Assembly (NCBI GenBank): GCA_930367205.1 | Contig: OV884011.1 | Coordinates: 140,055,937 to 140,119,936, forward strand | Source: Acanthosoma haemorrhoidale | Taxonomy: Eukaryota; Arthropoda; Insecta; Hemiptera; Acanthosomatidae | Length of the DNA: 64,000 nucleotides | Reading direction: 5' to 3' | Part shown: positions 10,755 through 20,717 of the stretch, in pieces | Numbering within the stretch: position 1 is the first letter of the stretch | How the letters are laid out: the number at the start of each line of letters is the position of its first letter | Program-made: the position numbers and the translations under genes | Notes under the pieces: generated by a model | The model's input: the letters and a program-made list of their open reading frames with translations, nothing else | Database searches by the model: none | What the model was told of the DNA's origin: nothing

Positions 10755-13700
10755 ATCAAATTAAGAAGAAAAGTTTGTGGGTTTTTATTTGGAAGATGAC
10801 GTTTTTTTTGAGTAGATATGGAACGTAATACATACTTATTCCGTGAAAAAGGCCAATGAGTATTGGATAGATTTTGGATATTTGTGGTTCATCGGCACAG
10901 ACATGGGAAAAAAGGGAAGAGACACCTTTGGTTACGGAGAGTGGAAAGAAAGGGTTTTTATGTGGACTAGGAATCGTTGGATCCTTCAGAAGCAATGCAG
11001 GGGAACTAACGTACCGTACTATTTGAAAAGGATCTATCATTCTCTCGTTTATCTTTCAATATTTATTAACGTGGCACAATCTATGGTGACGACTGTCCAA
11101 CTACCATTGTTCATTACTAGTTTAAGTAAATGGTGGATTTGTAGAGTTGATTTTTTGAATTGTTAACTTTAGGTAATTGTGAATATGCGATACCGATGGC
11201 TGTGGAAATTAGTTATAAAAGAGTGAAAGTCTCTCGAGATCAGTGTATGTTTGGACATCCATGTGCTATGGAAATACCAGTTACATAGTACATAATCCTG
11301 ACAATATGTCGACTCAAAGTAACTTTAACAACAGAATGGTCACTGTAGATGGAATATTTGACAAGATTTATGACTTGGTGATAAAACCGTATGCTTCTTG
11401 ACGTCTGAGAGCTCCAACAGTAGCTGACGTATTTGCATTCGCCATATATGTGCACAGGCCGCCTTGTCCAATAAATGGCCCACCCTTTGTATGCCGATTA
11501 CTCATTAAAAAAAAAAAAACCTAATAAATTTATTGGAAAATTCTTGTTGATTAGACGCGTGGGAGCTTTCTTAAAGGCGCCCGTCCCAAACACATAGCTG
11601 AAGGGTTCAACGAACCAAAACGGCTCAACTCTCCTCCTGAAAAAAAAAACAACGAAAAAACCAAAACGAAATATATCTCTCATAGGGCGAGGAACATCCC
11701 CTACTTACTGTTATATATTAACCATATCATGCCTATAATTCACCATAAGTATCTGACATCCTACGGATTAGAGCAATGACCGTTTGTCCCTTGTTTTATT
11801 ATCTATTTTTTTTATTAGTATAGCGTTTAATGACTCTACACTATCACAACTTGATGCTTGGGACATGGTCAGTTCGATGATAGACTTGCACGCATACATT
11901 ATATAAATGGGGCATAAAATCAAACAATCACCTTCTATATCAAGCCTTCAATGCTGTCCAATATAAAAAATGATATACTCTATCTAAAATCATAAAAGTA
12001 ACTTGTGTATCCTGGAAATTGCTTACTCAGTTAAAATAAAATTGTAATAATCAAATTATAGGAAAAATGTATTGACACCCAACAATGGCCATCACATATT
12101 TATTGTGTTCCAAGCTGGTATTTATAGGTTTATATGCTAATATTTAAGCTATTTACAATCTTTTTATCCGTCAAAAAGTGAGAAAAAAAATCAATGATTA
12201 AGCTGTTTAAAAAATAAAATGAAGTATAATACTACGGTAAAAAATAGAAATAGTTTTCTCACAATCGTGTGAACCGTTCACGGAGACTCAACTCATTCTC
12301 ATCTCTGGATATCGTTCCTTTCATTTATTCTATCTATACATTACCAAAAAATCAGTTTAATTTATAATTGATCTAAAGAAGTTTCGGTGACAATGAAGGC
12401 AAAATATTTCATGTAACGGAGAAATTTTTATTTAACTGATCCTTGGGTCAACTAATATAATTTGGAGTAGAATTGTAATAGAATTCGTGGCACATCTCTT
12501 GACAGAGATTAGAACTGTTCAGTTTGCCACGGTAATATGTAGATGGCGCTGGAGTACAATCCTTGGCAACCATTAGTTCCATTTTTCAGGTCGGGACAGT
12601 TGCTTCAAATGATTACTCATTTTCCCTCCCGAGGATGGTAATCCATGGTGGAGACGCAAATTGCATACATTGCCACTGTCCGGTGCGGGCCATTACATGA
12701 AAGGTGAAACCACTTGATTTCGATATATGCACAGTAAAATACATTACCCTTCATGGGCATTCATTTTCAAGAACCGTTTAAATGCACAACCATGAGCATT
12801 TAACTACGAAACGCCATCTACTTATAACTAACAACTATTTTATATTTCATGTAAATTTTGGTTGTTCTAGTAACTAACCTTTGAAATGAAATTTAAAGGA
12901 GCCCCCACCCACGGAAACAAGAAGAAATAATTTAATAGGAAAGAAATTGTGAATACTATCCTATTGGAGACGGCATGCTCCAAGCCTCTGGGTTGTCTAT
13001 ACTTTTTACTTCCATTATTTTGCTCATAAATATATCAACAAAAAAATCTTCGATGGAATGGTGAAAAAAATCGAGTTAACTGATCCTCGGGACAACTTGT
13101 ATACTTCGTACTAGCTACCTTTTTGATACATAATGAATTATAATTCAGATGGCTTAAACAATATCTACTAACTAAGGTAAACAAATCGCTAGATTACTGG
13201 TCCGCATTTAGTAGAATCGTAGAAAAGTGTTTATTTTTTAATTACAATAAATTGATTAATTAATTTCCCGTCATTATTTAGTAGACAATCCCACCATTAT
13301 AAAGCCTTTTTTCAACCTGAGTTTTCATGAGTATAGCGATCTCGTAATTAATTTTGTTTTTTTAACGATCTCCTCTCATATTCGCATAACCTCGTCTAGA
13401 TTTAACTACTTATTTCCCAGGATGCCGTAGGCGCAGTAAATTATTCATTGGGAAAGTAGTATATGAAAATAGTTAAATTTTTTTTTAATAACTTTTAAGT
13501 GGCCGTTCTTACGGGTGAAGATCGGTATGCACTGAAACCTGATAGAGGTCGTAAAGATTTGTTAATTAGTAACTGGGGGGAGATAAGATCATCCCTGCTT
13601 AGTATGCATGGCCAGGGGCCCATAGAGCGGCTACTCTCCTGCTACCAAATAGCGAATACCCTTTGAGAAATTGTCTTGGCTGGATAATATGCCGGAGGAA

Positions 13701-16351
13701 GATTGACACCAGGGGTGATTTTACATAAGTATCGTGTATCAATTCCACTGAATGGTCGGTAAAATCTGTATCAGGAGAAAATTCTTAGCCGTATCTGTTT
13801 CTAGTAAGTGAATAAAATATTGTTTAAATATAGTTAGCATGTATTAAAAAAAAAATCAACATTCGTTAGAAAGTTTAAGCTTATTTTTTATGACATCTGA
13901 TTTATTAATTGCTTAGGCCACATCCATATATATTATAATAAAACTTATATAAATTTTTTTTAATTAGGTTGATTTTAAGGCAGTATGCTTTCGATTAAAG
14001 TTATCTGTATAGCGTTTCTACTATATTGTCAGGTACCTGGTCAAAGATCAAGGGTTATACCTGGTCAGGGCCATAGACCCTTGGACCTTTAGGAACACCT
14101 CTTCATTATAGTGGGGGTATGTGCCAGTAAACCGCAGATTAGCCATACAAAGTAGAGCTATCCAAAAATTGGCCTAAGGAACACTTAGTGTACTCTCAGT
14201 GCAAGTTAGGTTTTAGAGTGTTTGTTAACGGATAGTATAAGGTGCATTTTTGAAAATACACCAGTTTCTGAATTAACCTCGTTTAAACAAACGTTACTCG
14301 CTCGACATTGCTATGGTATTTATTTATCCCAATGCTCTATTAGACAGGAAAACGATTGAATTCTATCTCATTGTGTAAGATTATTATTTTATTCATTATT
14401 TTAATTTTAATTAATTTTATTTTATTTGATTTACATTTGTTATTTACAGTTAAGAGTATAGTCTAAAGAATATAAAGTAAAAACAAATTCAATTTATATT
14501 ATTATTCGTTTACCTCCAAACTTGATTTGACAACATTTTTGATTTCACATTTTCAGTTTTATGTAAATTGGAATATAAACACACACTCTTCAATGTTTCG
14601 TAATTATTATTAATAGCCTCATAAATAAATGAATTAATACATATGTTAACTATAACATGATGCCATAATATTAAAATGTGACACATGATCTATGGTCTAT
14701 GGTTCCTAACATTATTTTATTTGTTGGCAATCTTCTTCTGTTTTTATTATATTTCTTAATGTTACTTCTATAACATTGATATTATTATAAATAACATAGA
14801 AAATGTATTTATATTTTACGTATCTATGAACATACAGTTTGTACCAAATAGATGGGACATGCAGTGCTAATAAAGATATTTAATAAACTAAACAACTTTA
14901 AAATGTTATGACAAGAAAGATTTTATAAATATAAAACAGGTTTATTGTCTTTCCACAGCTGATAACTGATAATTCTTTATTGTAATAGCCCTCGACAGCA
15001 CTAAGTAGACATCTTCAGTTATCTCCACAATAAAATAAAAAGTCAAATGATAAGCAAATTATAACTGTGGATATGGAGACAAACTAATTAATATTATTAT
15101 ACATAACAATGGCCACATTCATTGAGTAAAATATAAATTATATTCCACTAGCAGTGCTGAACTGTACTTATTTTGAAATTGTCCTTTTACTACAATTACA
15201 AATTCTTAAAATTCAAAAATACACCTATATAGTAAATCAAAATTCATAAAACAAAATTAAAAACTAAGAAATCACCGTTAAAATCATCAAAAAATACTAA
15301 AATTTTTTGAAAAGTTTGTCATAAACATAATAAAAACCTACTTAAAACACTACATCAATCTTATCGCTATTCACCCAATTGTTTAAGTGGGATATATAAT
15401 TCATCTAAACCAATAGTATATTTTTATCTATTTAACCAGGGCTGCTACATCTATAGACAATAAAGCTGTTTTATAAGCATACCATTCCACAATCCGGCAG
15501 TAAAAGTTTTTTACTTATTTTTATTAAGAATGATTTGAAAAAAAATGTTAGCCAATCAATTAATTATTTTCACAACTTTCAAATACTATTAGTTGTTAAT
15601 TATTATTATGTGTATATCAATTACCACTGACCTTGAAGACTAATAAAATACAATCGGGAAAATTATATATTGACTGAAGTATGTTGTGTGAGGTTTAGAG
15701 AAGAAAATTTAAAATTTATAGTTATAAGCAAAATCAGAAAAGCTTAAAAAGTTAACAAATTTACTATGTAAACCCGCTTCTGCAACACAAGACCATTAAC
15801 TAGAGTGAAATTAAAATGATTTAATGAGCTTATACTGTGTGTAAAAGAGAGAGGTCGCTGTGTGGTACCTGAGGATGACAGACACGGGATGTTAAAAGCG
15901 CTTGCCAATTAAAGGAAGCTTTTGCTTTGAAACAATGGAGTTATTTAATCTTAACATATACCAGGTTTCTATGTTTAGAAGCATAGGCTGAATTTATTAA
16001 CGTTAACCAATATTTTTTTAGTTTATTTCAATGATTTTTGCCCATTCTATATTTATTTTTCGTTCACGTACTACCGATAATCCTGTGAATTTAGTTTTTT
16101 AAGTAGGATTTCTTTTATTATCACTTTCACGGTTATTTTCCAGAAACATTATTAGGATTTTTCAAATATATTCACATAACATATGGGCAATAGTTTCAAT
16201 GAGTGAGAACCGAACTTGATTAAAATAATAAAAAAAATTTTTTTTTTTCATACTAGTGCTGTATTGAAGACATCAAAATCATAATTATTGGTTTTTCTCC
16301 AACGTGCTAGAGCTGTTTTGAAAGACCTAGCATTCATTTATCTTAACTAAC
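10755..16351. other. AT-rich intergenic DNA, nothing recognised
   Basis: No gene, RNA or known repeat seen over 5.6 kb. Two open frames of about 100 codons at 10756-11166 overlap on opposite strands and have no recognisable domain. The stretch 14.3-15.4 kb is especially AT-rich. Slightly GC-richer patches occur at 12.5-12.7 and 13.5-13.75 kb, without features I can name. Confidence 0.35.
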
Positions 16352-16520
16352 CTTTGGTCTTGCCGGGGTCGGCCTTACTGGCTTAACCTGCCCGGCTTAC
16401 CTCTTCTTGAAGATGTAAGGAACAGGCCATCAATCGCCGCGCGAAGATATCAAGTGCAACACTTGATTAAATGAGACCTTTGAGCTCCGACCATTGAGCT
16501 GCGGTATTGTTTAAGTATTA
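16352..16520 (-). repeat. SINE-like repeat SR1, copy 1 (169 bp)
   Basis: This block recurs at 17258-17425 at roughly 92% identity by eye, in the same orientation, with sharp ends and unrelated flanks, so it is a dispersed repeat. It is GC-richer than its surroundings. On the minus strand it begins TAATACTTAAACAATACCGC and then AGCTCAATGGTCGGAGC, which resembles a tRNA D-arm/A-box. A hairpin, ATCAAGTG-TTG-CACTTGAT, follows where a tRNA T-arm might be, but a convincing B-box was not found. No poly-A tail is visible. A tRNA-derived SINE is the best guess. Confidence 0.6.
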
Positions 16521-17257
16521 AAAACCACGGGATTGCTTTGAGATGTTAAAAATTTATTTTACAGCATACACCAACAGTCAAAGTCCTATCAAAGGTGATA
16601 AAACTTAAAAAAATAACATACTACAGGCATATAATACAGACAATAGTAATATTTTAAGAAAAACACGATTAAATATACAATTCAAAATTAAAATAAAATT
16701 ACTCTAGATTCACTATGATGTAACTAAACTACGATAAGTAATGTTAGTACATAAGAAAAATAATGCATTATGAAATATTAAAATAATTCATAAATGGAAA
16801 TCACATTGGTATAATGAAAACTTATTTTTCAATAAATCTTTAACTGAATCATGCTAAAACAAAAATCAAGGTTAAATGTGCTGTACAACGAGTAAAGGCG
16901 TTTGTTAAAGAAATTAATGAACTTTGGTTATCTATGATATTTATTTATTAAAAAAACAAAACAAATGAATTTGTGTCTTATCTCTCTTACAAAAACAAGT
17001 CATTTGTAAGCCGGAAGTATAAGAGAAACCCTTAAGTGATCAATAATATTTAATGGGTCCAAATAACTACTTTAACATAAGCTCCAAAGTACGTAGTTGA
17101 AGGTGAAGCCATAAACGACTAATGGATATAGACTGTAGAACAAATAAGGGCCTTCGCCAAACAGGGATGGGGATAACTTCTGGTTATATAAACCTCAACA
17201 TTGAACTTGATTGTTGGTATTTCTCGTTTTGCTGGGAGTCATGTTGATCTATCGTGA
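16521..17257. other. AT-rich spacer between SR1 copies
   Basis: Nothing recognised. Confidence 0.35.
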
Positions 17258-17425
17258 CTTTGGTCATGCCGGGGTAGGCCTTACTGGCGTTAACCAGCCC
17301 GGCTTACCTCCTCCTCAAGATGTAAGGAACAGGCCATCAATCGCCGCGCGAAGATATCAAGTGCAACTTGATTAAATGAGACCTTTGAGCTCCAACCATT
17401 GAGCTGCGGTATTGTTTAAGTATTA
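17258..17425 (-). repeat. SINE-like repeat SR1, copy 2 (168 bp)
   Basis: Second copy of the block at 16352-16520. The D-arm-like segment reads AGCTCAATGGTTGGAGC on the minus strand. The hairpin has lost three bases from its centre yet keeps a perfect 7-bp stem (ATCAAGT-TGC-ACTTGAT). A possible short target repeat, GTGACT, occurs at the left junction and just beyond the right end, but is too short to rely on. Confidence 0.6.
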
Positions 17426-18539
17426 TAAATTATGTGACTATTTATATGACTAACAAAATGATCAACCACAGTTTTTGTTTTTCATCAGCCAGAGCCAATT
17501 CCCAACAAGAACGTAAACTCAGATCAAACTTCCCGTCTAACTATGAATTCACGGTATAATTATGTTTTATTAAATAGTTAAATAATCAAAGAATCAACAA
17601 CAAAAGAAGTGTAAGATCAATTATATCTTAGTTTTTATGGATTAATTAGATGTTTTCATCGAAAAATTCGTATAATATAAGTGGAATATTTATTTTTACA
17701 GTGCGCAGAAAGTACATATGAAATAAATACATACTCCTTTATATAGTATGTAAATGGAATATACCTCCATATAAATAAATAGCAACTCCTTAGATAAGGG
17801 CGGAATGACTCGGATTTACGACGGAACAGGTTCATCCATCGACTGGACTCAATTCCCGACAAATTTGGGAGCCCCCTACTAATCCCTGACATTATTTCGC
17901 CTTAATTTCCAGAGTTTCGAATGCAATCAAATCAAAGTCTAATGACGTGCTATCGATATAGGTCCCAGATACGTCCTGAATAAATTTTGAATAGGATACT
18001 GGGGCACAGTGGACTAGTTCAAACTAGCTTCATTCATTCCATACTGGACTTCACTATAATTAATAATGAGTTATCGGTATTCAACTACATATATACTTTT
18101 AGCAACAGAGCCATTATGAAATGAACAAGGAATAATAATAATGTCTACTTCTTATTACTGATAATTACTACTATTACACGACACTTAACCGTTTCTTTCA
18201 TGACAGATCAACCGTTTTAATTATGCATGATAAATATTTCTAATCTTATTAAATACATTTAGTTCATTAAGAATAAAGTGAAAAATACCTCTAGTTGTGA
18301 TTCTCATTGAAACGTAATGACAATATGAACGAGTCAGTCATAAAATAACTATAATATAACTTTAATAATAAAAATAGGGTTTTATTGATTTTTCTCAAAC
18401 TTAGAACATGAAAAAATTAGAATCCTCCATAAACACAAGTATCATCCACTTTTCAAAATATTCAAATCAATCTATGTCCATGATAAATATAATCTTATGA
18501 TAAATGCAATGCATCTGCTCTTATTATTATTTTTTCTTT
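17426..18539. other. AT-rich intergenic DNA, nothing recognised
   Basis: No supported feature. A 78-codon minus-strand frame at 17656-17892 has no recognisable domain. Confidence 0.35.
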
Positions 18540-18925
18540 AATTTTGAGTAGGGTGTCAAATTAAAGATACGTATTTTTTTTGGTTTTTCTATGTATAATT
18601 ATAAGAAGTCATTTAACTGACATTAAGTTCGTGTTAGCAGCTTTAACTCGAACGGTGATTTTTTAGAAGTATGACTTTTATATTTTACTAGCTAATTTTA
18701 AGTATCCCATTGAGGCAAAATTAATTAACCCACTTGAAAAGTAACCAATGATCATAAATAAATTAATTAGTATCTAATAAATAATAAATATTTTTCTATC
18801 TTACTGAATAGGGAGTCAAATTAAATATTTCAACGCTCTCATTAATAATATGTAATATTTATTGGGATTTAAGTGGTTCATAATTAAGTGAAGTCATTAA
18901 TACTGTCATCGAAATTGTATTCGCT
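18540..18925 (+). repeat. Diverged repeat DR, about 1.5 units of 255-260 bp
   Basis: The phrase GGTGTCAAATTAAAGAT at about 18554 recurs as GGGAGTCAAATTAAATAT at about 18812, some 259 bases on. Both are followed by similar text, including GAAGTCATT..ACTG.CATTA. The same sequence order is found at 27.57-28.15 kb, where the key phrase occurs three times at about 252- and 263-base spacing. It is AT-rich and old, without coding potential. LINE A2 is inserted into the second unit here. Confidence 0.5.
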
Positions 18926-18937
18926 AGTTTTTACACC
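18926..18937. repeat. Target-site duplication of LINE A2, copy 1 (imperfect)
   Basis: AGTTTTTACACC here and AGTTTTCACACC at 20706-20717 differ at one of 12 positions and lie exactly at the two ends of A2. Confidence 0.65.
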
Positions 18938-18951
18938 ATTTGAGGCTTTCA

Positions 18952-19209
18952 GTCTCTTTTGCTGATGCCGTTCGGAACATAGAGCAGTCATTGCCCACTC
19001 CTCCTCCGCAAGTTCTTCATCCCAGCAACCAGCAAACTCAATCCCATCCTCAACCACACATCTCGCATATTCCTCCACCTTCAAGCTCTTTAGATCTCTC
19101 TAGTCTTTTAACGTCACTCCTTACAGAGTTCAGAACCCTAATTACCCTTCTCATTTCCCTTCTTACAAATCTTGTCTCCTACCTCATCCCCATTAAACAA
19201 AACCCATAA
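18952..19209 (+). pseudogene. ORF1 (gag-like) C-terminus of LINE A2
   Basis: The frame reads SVSFADAVRN, a Pro/Ser/Gln-rich linker of about 40 residues, then a Leu-rich helix-like tail with LLTSLLTEFRTLITLLISLL and a stop at 19207-19209. This order (FADAV.., proline-rich spacer, amphipathic Leu/Ile tail, stop just before ORF2) is that of jockey-clade ORF1 proteins, which bind element RNA. The zinc-knuckle part is missing because the copy is 5'-truncated. ORF2 resumes in the bases immediately after the stop. Confidence 0.7.
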
Positions 19210-19210
19210 G

Positions 19211-20230
19211 TGGATCCTTCCGACTCCTCATACATTCTCCTTTGGGTGTTCGCACACACACTAACGAACTGAGTGCACTACTTCATGACAAGAACATCCA
19301 CGTAGCTCTCATGACTTAGAGTAAGCGACCTTTTACAGTTTAACAGTACCAGACTTATCAAACTGATCACCCAGATGGAAGAGCACATGCAGGCACCACT
19401 GTCATTGTCCACAACTCAATATCCCACCACATAGTTCCTTTGGTAGCACACGGTTTCCTTCAGTCCACTGCAGTGTCAATCAGCACATTACTTCCCCCCT
19501 CACTCTAGCATCAGTGTACTGCCCTCCCAATAAATCCATTTCTGATTCCCAATTCATCTCCTTTCTAGACTCCATCGGGCATCGTTTCCTTGTGGGTGGG
19601 GACTTTAACGCAAAGCACCCCAGTGTTGATGCTGTGTTTTTTAAGATCCACAACCACACGAGGACATGCTTTGCTGTCTGCACTCACACGGAATCATTGC
19701 TCCACTATCTCTCCTAACACAGCCACCTATTGACCATCAGATCCCAACCGAAATCCAGATCTCCTAGACTTTTTCTTCTACAATAGTTTAGGAACACTAA
19801 ACTATTCACTCACGCACCTCGACGACCTCTCCTCCGATCATAGCCCTGTGATCCTTACCATTTCCCTAAGACCTATCTAGGAAATAGACTCTGTAGACCT
19901 CAAAGTACCTCTGAAAACATCCCAAGACCTAGATGATGCAGTGCATTCCTTCACTACTCTGATCCAGAGTTCGACCTGGGAGGCATTGTCACCCCACCGT
20001 CATCTAAAAAATCACGATCAAAATCCTTTACCTCAGTATCTCAAAGACCTAATCCAATCCAAACGCAACTCGAGAACAGTTTGGCAAAGATCCCGACATC
20101 CTGCTGATCGTCGCTCATACAATCAGTACTGCAGGCTGGTAAAGCGGCAGTTGGCATCCTTCCGTTCCGATTCTTTCAATCTCTCCTCTCTGTCTACCAG
20201 GGATAACTCCTTGTGGAATCTAACTTAGAA
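19211..20230 (+). pseudogene. ORF2 endonuclease and pre-RT segment of LINE A2, multiply broken
   Basis: Pieces in different frames follow the order of an apurinic-type (EEP family) LINE endonuclease: NELSALLHDKNIHVALMT then a TAG; YCPPNKSISDSQFISFLDSI then GHRFLVGGDFNAKHPS (the GDFN..H signature, 19.51-19.64 kb); and LDDLSSDHSPVILTIS (the SDH catalytic motif, about 19.82-19.87 kb). A pre-RT segment follows (19.94-20.23 kb) with HRHLKNHDQNPLPQYLKDLI. This enzyme would nick the target. At least three frame changes and several stops show it is dead. The start after ORF1 reads GTGGATCC where the family start was probably ATG. Confidence 0.75.
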
Positions 20231-20369
20231 AATTCTAAAATATCATCCTGTTTCACACCCACTCCGTCGTGATGATGGGTCCTGGGCTGCTTCGGATGGT
20301 GAGAGCACCACTCATCCCTATAATCCTCCTCGGAGACTCAAACGGCAGTGGCCTCGTGACCTGCTATAA
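20231..20369 (+). pseudogene. Deletion junction and last residues of LINE A2 ORF2
   Basis: Bases after 20231 still resemble the PLRRDDGSWAASDGE segment found before the reverse transcriptase. From about 20306 the text is HPYNPPRRLKRQWPRDLL and stop (TAA, 20367-20369), identical to the ending of A1 and A7. The shared CACTCATCCC-like text around the junction in the other copies suggests a short-homology deletion. Confidence 0.75.
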
Positions 20370-20705
20370 TTAGGTGATAGTGGGAGTCCTAGCAATGGCC
20401 AGTTTCTCTAATCATGTCCTGAGCGTCTGTGGCTCTCGCGCTCTTGTCAGCCTCCGCTGGCTCTTATCCAGTGACGCGGCTGACGTAGGAGCGTGGAGGA
20501 CTTCCCGAGACTCTGCTTCCTCCTTTACACGCGAGGGAGGTGACAACCATGTGGATTTGGGGGGCCTCTGAGCTGTTTGTAAATATAGTATGTATAAGCG
20601 AGTGAGTGATGAATAGTCAATATGGTGTGAATGAGAACATTTATCTCAATTACTTATTGCCTAATAAGGCAGATTGTAATTTTATCTTAATAAAAATTGT
20701 TGTTA
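20370..20705 (+). repeat. LINE A2 3'UTR and tail
   Basis: Closely matches the A7 3'UTR (52268-52594). It includes CTCTCGCGCTCTTG, a TTTGGGGGGCCTCTG block, the GAGCGAGTGA-type repeat and GGCAGATTGTAATTTTA. The final bases read ATCTTAATAAAAATTGTT, as in A6, unlike the AGCACAATAAA ending of A7. It carries no long homopolymeric A. Confidence 0.8.
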
Positions 20706-20717
20706 AGTTTTCACACC
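20706..20717. repeat. Target-site duplication of LINE A2, copy 2
   Basis: AGTTTTCACACC; one mismatch to 18926-18937. Confidence 0.65.

Larger units (their letters stand above)
18938..20705 (+). mobile_element. LINE A2: copy lacking the whole reverse transcriptase
   Basis: A plus-strand insertion of about 1.77 kb. It contains the end of ORF1, the ORF2 endonuclease and the segment before the reverse transcriptase, then jumps straight to the last residues of ORF2, the 3'UTR and the family-A tail. The junction lies near 20305, where DDGSWAASDGE is followed directly by TTHPYNPPRRLKRQWPRDLL. A1 and A7 have more than 450 residues of ORF2 there in total. Many stops and frameshifts are present. Because the target-site duplication encloses the rearranged form, the deletion may pre-date insertion, which would make this a mobilised deletion derivative. 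Confidence 0.82.
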
